This document shows positions 16,509-26,679 of a stretch of 64,000 bases of DNA, one piece after another (position 1 is the first letter of the stretch; every line of letters starts with the position of its first letter). The notes under the pieces were generated by a model. It was not told the origin of the DNA, did no database searches, and was given only the letters and a program-made list of their open reading frames with translations. The DNA is from Allobosea sp. TND4EK4 (GTDB taxonomy: Bacteria; Pseudomonadota; Alphaproteobacteria; Rhizobiales; Beijerinckiaceae). The stretch is taken from the NCBI RefSeq assembly GCF_900156025.1, contig NZ_FTMO01000011.1, positions 1-64,000 of the forward strand, given 5' to 3'. The position numbers and the translations under genes were made by a program.

Positions 16509-16952
16509 TCATGCCGTCTCCGGAACCTGCATCACCGAGAAGAAGAGGCCGAGTTGCCGGATCGCGTTGGCGAAGCCCTCATAGGCCACCGGCTTGGTGA
16601 TGTAGACATTGGCGCCGAGATCGTAGCAGCGCTGGATCTCGCGGCTGTCGTCGGTGGTCGTCAGGACGACCACCGGCGAGCGCTTGGTGTGCGCGTTGCC
16701 CTTGACCTTCTCCAGGATATCGACGCCGCCCATGTCGGGCAGGTTGAGGTCGAGGAGGATCAGGAGCTGGCGTCCGGCGCTGACCTCGCCCGAGCCATCG
16801 GCGCCCAGCAGGTAGGTCAGGGCATCGGTGCCGTTCGCGAAGGGGATGATCTCGTTGTTCACTCCGGCTCGGCGGATGTTCTTCTCGATCAGGCGCGCAT
16901 GGCCTTCATCGTCCTCGATCATCACGATCGATACTGGTTTGCCGCGGTTCAT
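16509..16952 (-). CDS. Single-domain response regulator (Rcp1-like)
   Basis: 147 residues, all receiver: acidic pocket IEDDEGHARLIEKNI, phosphoacceptor Asp in LLILLDLNLPDMGG, VVVLTTTDDSREI, and lysine in NVYITKPVAYEGF. The longer loop between helix and acceptor is that of regulators paired with phytochrome- or CHASE3-type kinases. It has no output domain, so it probably passes phosphate to another protein, possibly the REC-HisKA_2 kinase encoded next. ATG 16952 overlaps the upstream kinase stop by 4 bases. Confidence 0.93.
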   Translation of the reverse strand: MNRGKPVSIVMIEDDEGHARLIEKNIRRAGVNNEIIPFANGTDALTYLLGADGSGEVSAGRQLLILLDLNLPDMGGVDILEKVKGNAHTKRSPVVVLTTTDDSREIQRCYDLGANVYITKPVAYEGFANAIRQLGLFFSVMQVPETA

Positions 16953-18445
16953 GCCTCGGTCTTCCTTCTGTGGAGCGCCAGATCGAGCGGTAGCAGGATG
17001 GTGAAGGTGGTGCCGCTTCCGAGCTGGGACCGCACCGTGATGTCGCCGCCGAGGTTTCGCACCATGGTGCGCACGTGCGCAAGGCCGATTCCCTCTCCGG
17101 TGGTGTTCTGCATTCCCGAGCGGCGGAACAGTTCGAAGATGCGCTCGTGATCGGCCGGGGCGATGCCGCGCCCATTGTCCTCGATCTCGATCTGCACCCG
17201 TCCGGCGGCGGCGCGGCGGGTCCGCACGCTGATCCGGACGGGGCGGTCCGGGGCTCGGTACTTGATCGCGTTGTCCAGCAGGTTGCCGAGAATCTGGTCG
17301 AGCGACAGCCGGTCCGTGACGATCCGCGGGACCTGCGAGTCGACGTCGATGCCGCCGCCATCCTCGCCGCTGGCCTGGTGATGCACCGCCGCCGCCGCCG
17401 CCTCTGCCGCCTTCGTCAGGTCGATCGTTTCGGGCTTCAGCGTGCGCCGGCCCTCGCGGGAAATCTTGAGGATGGCGTTGATCAGCCCGTCCATCTTGCG
17501 GGTCGAGGAGCGGATGAAGCCGACGGCCTCGGGGATGTCGTCCCGCAGGGCCTCCCGGGCGGCCTCGCGCTGTTCCGGTGTCGCGGCCTCGCCGGCTTCG
17601 ACATAGCCGTCGATCGGCTTGAAGGTGGCTTCCAGCTCGCTGGTGAAGCCCATGATGTTGACGAGCGGGGCGCGCAGGTCGTGGGTGACGATATAGGCGA
17701 AGCGCTGGACCTCTTCGTTCGCCTTGACGAGAGCCTCGGTCCGCTCCCGCACCCGCTCCTCGAGCCCGGTGTTGAGGGCCTCAACCTCCCGCCGGGCCTC
17801 GGTCAGCTCGTTGGTGTAGCTCAGGATCGTCCAGGTGGCGGCGGCCGCCATGCCGATAAGCAGCACCGCGCCGATGATCGTCGCCCAGCGCAGCCGCATG
17901 CTTGCAGCGCTTTGGGCCTCGATGGCGCGGCGGAGCTCTGCTTCGGAGCGATCGAGAATCTGCGTGAAATCATCGCGCACATCGTCCATCAGCTGTTTGC
18001 CCTTGCCATCCCTCAGGATGGCCAGGGCCGCCGCGACATCGCCCCTGCGGGCGAGATCGACGGTGGAAGCGAGTTCCGCCATCTTCTGGCGCAATTGCTC
18101 CGTGAGCTTGCTGATCTGGGCTTCGATCTGCGGCACGGTCACGGCGGCTGCCCGCCAACGTGTCAGGGTGTCGTCGAAGCCCGCCACGGCCCTCAGATAG
18201 GGAGCGAGATACTCCTCGTCCCGCGTCAGCAAAAAGCCGCGCTGGCCGGTTTCGGCGTCCTGCACCAGCGAGATGAGGTTCGCCGAAGCGCTGCGGATTT
18301 CGCGGGCCGCGATGACCTGGCCGAAATAGCGCTCGCTGGCCGCCGTCAGCCAGAGCGAGGTCGCGACGATGCCGAGAAGGATCACGATCCCGATCGCCAG
18401 CAGCACCGCGTTGGAGCGTTTGAAAAACGCCTGAGAGATGGGCAT
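16949..18445 (-). CDS. Membrane histidine kinase with CHASE3 sensor
   Basis: 498 residues: membrane helix (NAVLLAIGIVILLGIVATSLW), periplasmic CHASE3 domain (about 37-180, with DAETGQRGFLLTRDEEYLAPY), second helix (WATIIGAVLLIGMAAAATWTIL), a coiled-coil stretch (ELTEARREVEALNTGLEERVRERTEAL in part), a HisKA helix with HDLRAPLVNIMG, and an ATPase domain with NLLDNAIKYRAPD, DNGRGIAP and GEGIGLAHVRTM. It starts the operon that continues with the single-domain regulator and the hybrid kinase. The signal is unknown. Confidence 0.93.
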   Translation of the reverse strand: MPISQAFFKRSNAVLLAIGIVILLGIVATSLWLTAASERYFGQVIAAREIRSASANLISLVQDAETGQRGFLLTRDEEYLAPYLRAVAGFDDTLTRWRAAAVTVPQIEAQISKLTEQLRQKMAELASTVDLARRGDVAAALAILRDGKGKQLMDDVRDDFTQILDRSEAELRRAIEAQSAASMRLRWATIIGAVLLIGMAAAATWTILSYTNELTEARREVEALNTGLEERVRERTEALVKANEEVQRFAYIVTHDLRAPLVNIMGFTSELEATFKPIDGYVEAGEAATPEQREAAREALRDDIPEAVGFIRSSTRKMDGLINAILKISREGRRTLKPETIDLTKAAEAAAAAVHHQASGEDGGGIDVDSQVPRIVTDRLSLDQILGNLLDNAIKYRAPDRPVRISVRTRRAAAGRVQIEIEDNGRGIAPADHERIFELFRRSGMQNTTGEGIGLAHVRTMVRNLGGDITVRSQLGSGTTFTILLPLDLALHRRKTEA

Positions 18446-18631
18446 CCGGCCAGCCAGGGGGTTCGGGAACGTCCTTCATTGCCAATCACGGATTCGCGCG
18501 CAACGTCAAATGACATTGAGGGACGTTTCCGAATGGTCCGGAGCGCACCAAGCGGCCTTCGCCGACTGCGCCCGATGCTCTAGATGTCGACCGGCTGCAT
18601 GCGCGCAGCGAGACCGCATCTGGGACACGCA

Positions 18632-18838
18632 ATGCCGAAGCTCTGCAAGTTCACCTCCCCCGGCGACGGGAAGCCCGTCTATGTCAATCCGGCCCAGGTC
18701 AGCGTCGTCTATACCCACAAGGGCGAGCAGCCGGACACGATCATCGCCTTCCGCAAGGATTTCCTGCTGGGCGTGCGCGAGAGCCTGGAGGAGACGGTGG
18801 CGATTCTGGAGCGTGCGGCGGCCGCGCCGGCCGAATAG
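18632..18838 (+). CDS. Small FlbD-like protein
   Basis: 68 residues from ATG 18632 (an upstream in-frame ATG at 18584 adds 16 residues without pattern). The sequence reads MPKLCKFTSPGDGKPVYVNP, then QVSVVYTHKGEQPDTIIAFRK and LLGVRESLEETVAILE. The order (K-L, a K-P-x-Y-V-N-P turn, a T-I-I strand, then V-x-E-S-x-E-E-T-V) follows the FlbD family of small proteins found with flagellar genes, but no flagellar gene is nearby. The function is not known; it sits alone between two leftward operons. Confidence 0.7.
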   Translation: MPKLCKFTSPGDGKPVYVNPAQVSVVYTHKGEQPDTIIAFRKDFLLGVRESLEETVAILERAAAAPAE

Positions 18839-18865
18839 AAGCGCCAGCCGGCGGGCGGTCGCGGC

Positions 18866-20651
<1,786 letters not shown>

Positions 20652-20820
20652 CGGCTAAGTCGCTTCGATGATGCAGCAACGATCCGCCGAATTCGCATGC
20701 AGCGACATAAGCAGAGGCCAGCTCGCCGATCAATCCCGCCCCCGGCTGTGGCGGGCTCGCATCCATCCCGACCTGACATCACATCTGCCGAGCCGCGCAC
20801 CGAATGGACATAGACTGACG

Positions 20821-21042
20821 ATGGCCGTCGAAGCAAAGGGCGCGGCGGCGTCCTCGGGAGCACGCACGGTCTCGAAGGGCGGTCTGCCAGGGCTGGACGC
20901 GGCGTTCCTGGCATTGGCCGCCATCGCAGCCGTCGGCCTTGCGCTCTACCTCGTTGCCATGCCCGAAACCCGGGACTATCAGCCGCCGACCGACCACGGC
21001 ACGGCCCCTGTTCCGGGCGGCCTGGGTGAAAAGGCGGCGTGA
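20821..21042 (+). CDS. Small single-pass membrane protein of unknown function
   Basis: 73 residues from ATG 20821. An N-terminal polar part (MAVEAKGAAASSGARTVSKG) is followed by one membrane helix, AAFLALAAIAAVGLALYLVAM (about 29-49), and a short tail with PETRDYQPPTDHG. No family was recognised. Its stop overlaps the GTG start of the anion transporter gene, so it may be an accessory subunit or stabiliser of that transporter. Confidence 0.6.
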   Translation: MAVEAKGAAASSGARTVSKGGLPGLDAAFLALAAIAAVGLALYLVAMPETRDYQPPTDHGTAPVPGGLGEKAA

Positions 21043-22280
21043 GGCTGATGAGCGTCTGGGGAAGCGGAGCGACTCAACTCGCGGCGATCGCGATCTTCCT
21101 CGCGACCTATGTCGCGATCGCGATCGGGCGCGTTCCGGGATTGAGGGTCGACCGGGCCGGCGCGGCGCTGATCGGCGCGGCGCTGATGGTGGCCTGCGGC
21201 GTGCTTCCGCTGGAGGAGGCCTATCGCGCCATCGACCTCGACACGATCGCGCTGCTCCTCGGCATGATGATCGTCGTCGCCAATCTCAGGCTGTCGGGCT
21301 TCTTCCGCATGGTGACCGGCTGGGCGGTGGGCAGGGCGGGGCACCCGGCGCTGCTGCTCGCGGCAGTCGTGGTGACGACCGGCATCCTTTCCGCCTTCCT
21401 CGTCAACGATGCGATCTGCCTCGTCATGACGCCGATCGTCATCACGCTCACCCGTGCGCTCGGCCGCAACCCGGTGCCCTACCTCATCGCGGTCGCGCTT
21501 TCGTCCAATGTCGGCTCGACGGCGACGATCACCGGCAATCCGCAGAACATGATCATCGGCAACCTTTCCGGCATTTCCTATGGCGCCTTCACCGGCGCGC
21601 TGGTGCCGGTGGCGGCGCTGGGCCTGCTCGTCACGGTCCTGCTCGTGCTGCTGCTCAACCCGCGCGAATACCTCACCAGGCAGGCCCTGCCGGAGGTCGC
21701 CGTGCCGGCGCACTACCATGGCTGGCTCGCGGGCAAGTCGGCACTCGTTGCGCTGGCGATGATCGCCCTGTTCTTCCTCGGCCAGCCCGTCGCCAAGGTC
21801 GCGATCTGCGCGGCGGCCCTGCTGCTTCTGACCCGTCGCGTCTCGCCGAAAAAGGTCTATGCCGAGATCGACGGCCAGCTCCTGCTGATGTTCGCCGGCC
21901 TCTTCGTCGTGGTGCGGGGGCTGGAGCATGCGGTGCTGACCAAGGAGGTGATCGCCCAGGCCACGCAGCTCGACCTCGGCAATGTCGCGGTGCTGACCGG
22001 GCTCACTGCGGTTTTGTCGAACCTCGTCAGCAACGTGCCCGCCGTGCTGGTGCTGAAGCCCTTCGTCGAGACGGTACAGGACCCGCAACGAGCCTGGCTC
22101 GTGGTGGCGATGGCCTCGACGCTTGCCGGCAACTTCACCCTGCTGGGCTCGGTCGCCAACCTGATCGTGGCCGAGCGCGCCGCCAAGGACGGCATCGCGA
22201 TCGAATTCTGGGCTTATTTCAGAATCGGCGCGCCGCTGACGCTGGCCACTTTGGCGATCGGCGTGTTCTGGCTGCGCTGA
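21039..22280 (+). CDS. Anion transporter, ArsB/CitM/SLC13-like (YbiR type)
   Basis: 413 residues with about eleven hydrophobic helices. Hallmarks of the ion-transporter superfamily are present: LLGMMIVVANLRLSGFF, FLVNDAICLVMTPIVI, and the duplicated binding signatures SNVGSTATITGNPQNMIIG and LAGNFTLLGSVANLIVAERA, with SNLVSNVPAVLVLKP in the second half. These two SNT/NP-type hairpins bind an anion or dicarboxylate with Na or H. GTG 21039 overlaps the stop of the preceding small membrane protein; ATG 21048 is an alternative start. The substrate may be a carboxylate, sulfate or oxyanion. Confidence 0.88.
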   Translation: MRLMSVWGSGATQLAAIAIFLATYVAIAIGRVPGLRVDRAGAALIGAALMVACGVLPLEEAYRAIDLDTIALLLGMMIVVANLRLSGFFRMVTGWAVGRAGHPALLLAAVVVTTGILSAFLVNDAICLVMTPIVITLTRALGRNPVPYLIAVALSSNVGSTATITGNPQNMIIGNLSGISYGAFTGALVPVAALGLLVTVLLVLLLNPREYLTRQALPEVAVPAHYHGWLAGKSALVALAMIALFFLGQPVAKVAICAAALLLLTRRVSPKKVYAEIDGQLLLMFAGLFVVVRGLEHAVLTKEVIAQATQLDLGNVAVLTGLTAVLSNLVSNVPAVLVLKPFVETVQDPQRAWLVVAMASTLAGNFTLLGSVANLIVAERAAKDGIAIEFWAYFRIGAPLTLATLAIGVFWLR

Positions 22281-22287
22281 AGCGTGC

Positions 22288-22968
22288 CTATCCGTCCAGC
22301 CGCAGCATGCCCAGCACAGCCTCGATCGTCATGGCGCGGCGGCGTGCGATGATCTCCGGCGCGCACATATCGTAGCCGAAGACCTGGCCGACCGTGGCCC
22401 GGTGGGAGACGTTGTAGATGCTCAGGGCGCTGATCGTGAGGTGGATGTCGAGCGGCTCGTATCCGGTCTTGAACAACCCGGCCTCGACGCCGCGCCGGTA
22501 GGTCTCCCGCGTCACCTCGACGACCGAGCGGTTGAGCCCGGCGATGGTCTTCGAAGCCTTCAGGTTGCGGGCGTGGTGGACGTTCTCCACCATGACCATG
22601 CGGACGAAATCGGGATTGTCGACGTGATAGTCGAAGGTGAACTCGACGAGCCGCACCATCGCCTCGCGCGGCGGCAGCGAGGCGAGATCGAGATCGCGCT
22701 CGAAGCTGCGGATGCGATCGTACATCGCCTCGAGAACGGCCCGGTAGAGCCCCTCCTTGTCGCCGAAATAGTAGTAGATCATCCGCTTGCTGGTGGCGGT
22801 GCGCGCGGCGATCTCGTCGACGCGCGCACCGCTCAGCCCGTTCTCGACGAATTCCTGCCGCGCCGCGTCGAGGATATCGCGCTTCACCCCCTCGGGGTCC
22901 TGAGTCCAGGAGGACTGGCGCAGCTTGCCCGCGGCGGTCCTGCGTGACAGCGCGGATGCCTTTGCCAT
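22288..22968 (-). CDS. TetR-family regulator of the quinate/shikimate operon
   Basis: 226 residues. After a basic N-terminal tail, KRDILDAARQEFVENGLSGARVDEIAARTATSKRMIYYYFGDKEGLYRAVL is a canonical TetR helix-turn-helix; residues after about 100 form the ligand domain (FVRMVMVENVHHARNL, GLFKTGYEPLDIHLTISAL). ATG 22968 starts MAKASALS. It is divergent from the ABC transporter and quinate/shikimate genes, with an 18-base palindrome between them, so it probably represses that operon and is released by a hydroaromatic acid. Its 3' end is 8 bases from the convergent anion transporter gene. Confidence 0.9.
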   Translation of the reverse strand: MAKASALSRRTAAGKLRQSSWTQDPEGVKRDILDAARQEFVENGLSGARVDEIAARTATSKRMIYYYFGDKEGLYRAVLEAMYDRIRSFERDLDLASLPPREAMVRLVEFTFDYHVDNPDFVRMVMVENVHHARNLKASKTIAGLNRSVVEVTRETYRRGVEAGLFKTGYEPLDIHLTISALSIYNVSHRATVGQVFGYDMCAPEIIARRRAMTIEAVLGMLRLDG

Positions 22969-23030
22969 GATGCCGGTCTCCGCAGCATTGCCTCGGCCAA
23001 TAAGACAAGCGGCGCCGCCTGCCGGTTCGC

Positions 23031-23059
23031 TTGACCGATTTAACTGCTTGGTACATTTA
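23031..23059 (+). promoter_or_regulatory. Candidate sigma-70 promoter of the quinate/shikimate operon
   Basis: TTGACC at 23031 is followed 17 bases later by catttat, a weak -10. It is placed directly before the palindrome at 23061, which would suit repression by the TetR protein. Confidence 0.35.
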
Positions 23060-23060
23060 T

Positions 23061-23078
23061 CACTGCCGGCCGTCAGTG
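23061..23078. promoter_or_regulatory. Candidate TetR operator, 18-base palindrome
   Basis: CACTG-c-CGGCCG-t-CAGTG is symmetrical in 16 of 18 bases and lies 92 bases before the first transporter gene and 93 bases ahead of the TetR start. The size and symmetry suit a TetR dimer. Confidence 0.5.
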
Positions 23079-23169
23079 CAAGCCGGACCACGGCGCCCGA
23101 TCAAGAGGCGCGGACAAACGAGGAAACGCGGAGCGACCCGACAGAAGGTCGTCCGTCCAGGGAGCGAGG

Positions 23170-23838
23170 ATGAACTACAAGCTCGACTTCACGCCCGTGA
23201 TCGAAGGCCTGCCCGATCTTCTCGCGGCGTGCCTCGGCACCTTTGCGCTCGCGCTCGGCGGCATGGCGCTGGCGATCGTGATCGGCATCGGCGGCGTGAT
23301 CCTGCGGGACTCAGCCCTCGCGCCGGTGCGCTGGGCCGTGAAGGCCTTCGTCGAGCTGATCCGCAACACCCCCTTTCTCGTCCAGATCTTCTTCATCTAT
23401 TTCGCTCTGCCGCTGGCCGGCCTGCGCCTCGACCCGACGCCGACCGCGATCATCGCCCTCGGCATCAATGGCGGCGCCTACGCCATCGAGATCATCCGCG
23501 GCGGCGTGCAGTCGATCCCCAAGGGGCAGATCGAGGCGGGGCTGGCGCTTGGCCTTCACAAGGGCCAGGTCTTCCGGCTGATCGTGCTGAAGCCGGCCCT
23601 TCGCGCGATCTTTCCCTCGCTCACCAGCCAGTTCGTGCTGCTGACCCTGACGACGAGCATCTGCTCCGCGATCTCGGCCTATGAGCTCACCTCGGTGGCG
23701 CAGCAGATCGAGACCTCGAGCTTCCGCTCCTTCGAGGTCTACGGCACGATCACGGTGTTCTACCTGGTGATCTCCTGGGTCATGATGCGCTTTTTCGGCG
23801 AGATCACGCGCCGCTATTTCTCCTATCCGGTGAAGTGA
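23170..23838 (+). CDS. Polar-amino-acid-type ABC transporter permease 1
   Basis: 222 residues with five membrane helices, of the HisM/GlnP family. Typical segments: FVELIRNTPFLVQIFFIYFALP, the EAA-like loop IEAGLALGLHKGQVFRLIVLKPALRAIFPSL that contacts the ATPase, and a final SWVMMRFFGEITRRYF. It is the first gene of the operon, with GGAG ahead of ATG 23170. With its partner 10 bases downstream it forms the membrane channel. The genes that follow indicate that the cargo is quinate or shikimate rather than an amino acid. Confidence 0.92.
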   Translation: MNYKLDFTPVIEGLPDLLAACLGTFALALGGMALAIVIGIGGVILRDSALAPVRWAVKAFVELIRNTPFLVQIFFIYFALPLAGLRLDPTPTAIIALGINGGAYAIEIIRGGVQSIPKGQIEAGLALGLHKGQVFRLIVLKPALRAIFPSLTSQFVLLTLTTSICSAISAYELTSVAQQIETSSFRSFEVYGTITVFYLVISWVMMRFFGEITRRYFSYPVK

Positions 23839-23848
23839 GGAGGGCGCG

Positions 23849-24490
23849 ATGGGCGAGGCCGAATTCCTCTTCCTGCTGACCGGCCTGAAATGGACCGTGC
23901 TGCTGTCGCTCGTCGGCTTCGTCGGCGGCGGGTTCTTCGGGCTGGCGGTGGCGCTGATGCGCACCTCCGGCATCAAGCCGCTGGAGCGCGGCACCTCGGC
24001 CTACATCGCTCTGTTCCAGGGCACGCCGCTCCTGATGCAGCTCTTCGTGGTCTATTACGGGCTGGCGCTGATCGGCCTGCGGCTCGATGCCTGGATCGCG
24101 GTGGCGATCGGCTTCACCCTGCATGCCAGCGCCTATCTCGGCGAGATCTGGCGCGGCTCGATCGAGGCCGTGCCGAAGGGCCAGACCGAGGCCGCCAAGG
24201 CGCTGAGCCTGCACTACGCCTCGCGGATGAAGGATGTCGTCCTGCCGCAGGCGATCCGCATCTCGCTGCCGGCGACGATCGGCTTCCTCGTCCAGCTCAT
24301 CAAGGGCACCTCGCTCGCCGCCATCGTCGGCTTCACGGAGCTGACGCGGGCCGGCAACATCGTCTCGAACCAGATCTTCAAGCCGCTGCTCGTCTTCGGC
24401 ATCGTCGGCATCCTCTATTTCCTGATCTGCTGGCCGCTCTCGCTCTATGGCAGCCATCTGGAACGGCGCATGGCGATCGCCTCGCGCTGA
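23849..24490 (+). CDS. Polar-amino-acid-type ABC transporter permease 2
   Basis: 213 residues, a HisQ/GlnP-type inner-membrane permease. Seen: AYIALFQGTPLLMQLFVVYYGLAL, the coupling loop TEAAKALSLHYASRMKDVVLPQAIRISLP and LIKGTSLAAIVGFTELTRAGN. It pairs with the permease encoded just upstream; both are required in heterodimeric systems of this family. Ribosome site gaggagggcg precedes ATG 23849. Confidence 0.92.
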   Translation: MGEAEFLFLLTGLKWTVLLSLVGFVGGGFFGLAVALMRTSGIKPLERGTSAYIALFQGTPLLMQLFVVYYGLALIGLRLDAWIAVAIGFTLHASAYLGEIWRGSIEAVPKGQTEAAKALSLHYASRMKDVVLPQAIRISLPATIGFLVQLIKGTSLAAIVGFTELTRAGNIVSNQIFKPLLVFGIVGILYFLICWPLSLYGSHLERRMAIASR

Positions 24491-24550
24491 TACGAACCCG
24501 CGAAGGGTCGTCACGAAGACCAACCACGAAACGTCGCAAGGGAGAGAACC

Positions 24551-25378
24551 ATGATGAAGACCACCCGCCGCGTCCTGCTTGCCGCCGGTGCCGCCGCGCT
24601 GGCTCTGCCCGCGCTCCTCGCAAGCCCGGCGCAGGCGATCACGCCGGCCGAGATCAAGGCACGCGGCAAGATCATCGTCGGCATCCAGGGAGACAATCCG
24701 CCCTGGGGCTTCGTCACGAGCGCCGGCAAGCAGGACGGCCTCGACGCCGACATCGCCACGCTCTTCGCCAAGGAGCTCGGCGTGCAGGTCGAGTTCGTGC
24801 CGCTCGAGGTCAACAACCGCATCCCGGCACTGACCACCGGCCGCGTCGACGTGCTCTTCGCCACCATGGCGATGCTGCCCGAGCGCGCCAAGGCGGTGCA
24901 GTTCTCCAAGCCCTATGTCGCCAACACCATCGTTCTGGTCGGGGCCAAGAAGGACACGATCAAGACCAACGAGGATATGGGGAAGTTCACCATCGGCGTC
25001 GCCAAGGGCGCGGCCCAGGACACGCAGGTGACCAAGAACGCCCCCTCCAGCACCACCATCCGCCGCTATGACGGCGATGCCCCGTCCATTCAGGCGCTGG
25101 TTTCCGGCCAGGTCCAGGCGCTGGGAGGCAACATCTTCTACCTTCAGCGCATCGAGCAGGCGCGGCCCGGCGAGTTCGAGAACAAGCTCGAATTCCAGAA
25201 CCTCTACAACGGCGCCTGCACCCGCCTCGGCGAGAAGGAGATCAACGCCGCGATCAACACCTTCATCGACAAGATCAAGGCCAATGGCGAGCTGCAGAAG
25301 ATCTACGACAAGTGGATGAAGGTGCCGGTCCACAAGTTCCCGGACAGCCTCGAAGGCATCACCTTCACCGCCGGCTGA
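24551..25378 (+). CDS. Periplasmic solute-binding protein of the quinate/shikimate-type ABC transporter
   Basis: 275 residues with a signal peptide (twin-Arg-like RR but short; cleavage near SPAQA, about residue 27) and the family 3 solute-binding fold: [77 protein letters not shown]. Ligand-pocket positions that hold amino acids in this family are not all conserved, which suits a hydroxylated carboxylate ligand. ATG 24551 or 24554 are both possible, with GGGAGAG upstream. Confidence 0.92.
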   Translation: MMKTTRRVLLAAGAAALALPALLASPAQAITPAEIKARGKIIVGIQGDNPPWGFVTSAGKQDGLDADIATLFAKELGVQVEFVPLEVNNRIPALTTGRVDVLFATMAMLPERAKAVQFSKPYVANTIVLVGAKKDTIKTNEDMGKFTIGVAKGAAQDTQVTKNAPSSTTIRRYDGDAPSIQALVSGQVQALGGNIFYLQRIEQARPGEFENKLEFQNLYNGACTRLGEKEINAAINTFIDKIKANGELQKIYDKWMKVPVHKFPDSLEGITFTAG

Positions 25379-25399
25379 ACCGAAACGCCGGAGCGGGCC

Positions 25400-26179
25400 A
25401 TGACGCAAGCCGACGCCATGAAGGGTTCCGCCGCGCAAGCGGAACCCATGATCGCCATGAACCATGTCGAGAAATGGTATGGCGACTACAAGGCCCTGAC
25501 CGACATCAACCTCTCGGTCCGCAAGGGCGAGCGCATCGTCCTGTGCGGGCCGTCGGGCTCCGGCAAATCGACGCTGATCCGCTGCATCAACCATCTGGAG
25601 AGCTACCAGAAGGGCGAGATCAGGGTCAGCGGCACCAAGGTCGACGACAACGCGCGGACCATCGATGCGGTCCGTCGCGAGGTTGGCATGGTCTTCCAGC
25701 ACTTCAACCTGTTTCCGCACATGACCGTGCTCGACAACTGCATGCTGGCGCCGATGCGCTCGCTCGGGGCGGGCAAGGCGGAGGCCGAGGCCACGGCCCG
25801 GCAACTGCTGGGGCGCGTCAAGATTCTGGAGCAGGCCGACAAATACCCCTCCCAGCTTTCGGGCGGCCAGCAGCAGCGCGTCGCCATCGCCCGCGCGCTG
25901 TGCATGAAGCCGAAGGTCATGCTTTTCGACGAGCCGACCTCCGCCCTCGATCCCGAAATGGTCAAGGAGGTGCTCGACACGATGATCGGCCTCGCAGAAG
26001 AAGGCATGACCATGATCTGCGTCACCCACGAAATGGGCTTCGCCCGGCAGGTCGCCGACCGGGTGATCTTCATGGCGGACGGCGCGATCGTGGAGGAGGC
26101 CACGCCGGAGGCATTCTTCAGCGCGCCGAGCCACGAGCGTACGCGCAAGTTCCTCGGCGAGATCCTGCGCCAGCATTAA
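25400..26179 (+). CDS. ABC transporter ATP-binding protein (GlnQ/HisP type)
   Basis: 259 residues with Walker [11 protein letters not shown]-loop [10 protein letters not shown], signature [15 protein letters not shown], Walker [15 protein letters not shown] and switch His in CVTHEM. The order and spacing are those of polar amino acid importers. It completes the transporter encoded by the three genes before it. ATG 25400 is taken; the conserved fold begins near residue 16 ([17 protein letters not shown]), so a start at 25448 cannot be excluded. Confidence 0.93.
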   Translation: MTQADAMKGSAAQAEPMIAMNHVEKWYGDYKALTDINLSVRKGERIVLCGPSGSGKSTLIRCINHLESYQKGEIRVSGTKVDDNARTIDAVRREVGMVFQHFNLFPHMTVLDNCMLAPMRSLGAGKAEAEATARQLLGRVKILEQADKYPSQLSGGQQQRVAIARALCMKPKVMLFDEPTSALDPEMVKEVLDTMIGLAEEGMTMICVTHEMGFARQVADRVIFMADGAIVEEATPEAFFSAPSHERTRKFLGEILRQH

Positions 26180-26229
26180 ATACCGGAAATACCGACGACC
26201 GACCGAAACCTTCTACGGAAGCCGCAGCC

Positions 26230-26679
26230 ATGTCCCGCCTCGTCTATGTCCTCAACGGGCCGAATCTCAACCTGCTCGGCAAGCGCCAGCCGCACATCTA
26301 CGGCCACGAGACCCTGGCCGATGTCGAGCGCGACTGCCGGGCTCTTGCCGAGGAGCTGGGCCTGGCGCTGCGCTTCCGCCAGTCCAACCGCGAATACGAG
26401 CTGATCGACTGGATCCATGAGGCGCGCGAGGACGGGGCGGGCATCGTGATCAATCCTGCAGCCTTCACCCACACCTCGGTCGCGCTGCTCGACGCGCTCA
26501 ACACCTTCGAGGGGCCGGTGATCGAATGCCACATCTCGCAGGTCCACAAGCGCGAGGCCTTCCGCCACCATTCCTATGTCTCGCTGCGCTCGGACGGCGT
26601 CATCGCCGGCTTCGGCACGCAGGGCTATCAGCTCGGCCTGCGCCGGATCGCCAAGCTGCTCGACGAGGCGGCGAAGTGA
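26230..26679 (+). CDS. aroQ: 3-Dehydroquinate dehydratase, type II
   Basis: 149 residues. It interconverts 3-dehydroquinate and 3-dehydroshikimate; in a catabolic operon it carries quinate carbon toward protocatechuate. Type II motifs: [17 protein letters not shown] (catalytic Arg and Tyr), [18 protein letters not shown] (Phe where many have Tyr), [20 protein letters not shown] (catalytic His). The size is normal. It begins 50 bases after the ATPase gene and overlaps the next gene by GTGA. Because it lies with QuiC and a dehydrogenase it is likely a catabolic paralogue rather than the sole biosynthetic enzyme. Confidence 0.93.
   Translation: MSRLVYVLNGPNLNLLGKRQPHIYGHETLADVERDCRALAEELGLALRFRQSNREYELIDWIHEAREDGAGIVINPAAFTHTSVALLDALNTFEGPVIECHISQVHKREAFRHHSYVSLRSDGVIAGFGTQGYQLGLRRIAKLLDEAAK

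Noticed and set aside
18500-18540. EcfG-type promoter upstream of the CHASE3 kinase (GGAAAC and CGTT)
   Set aside because: The spacing is about 19-20 bases and the -35 is imperfect, outside the EcfG pattern.
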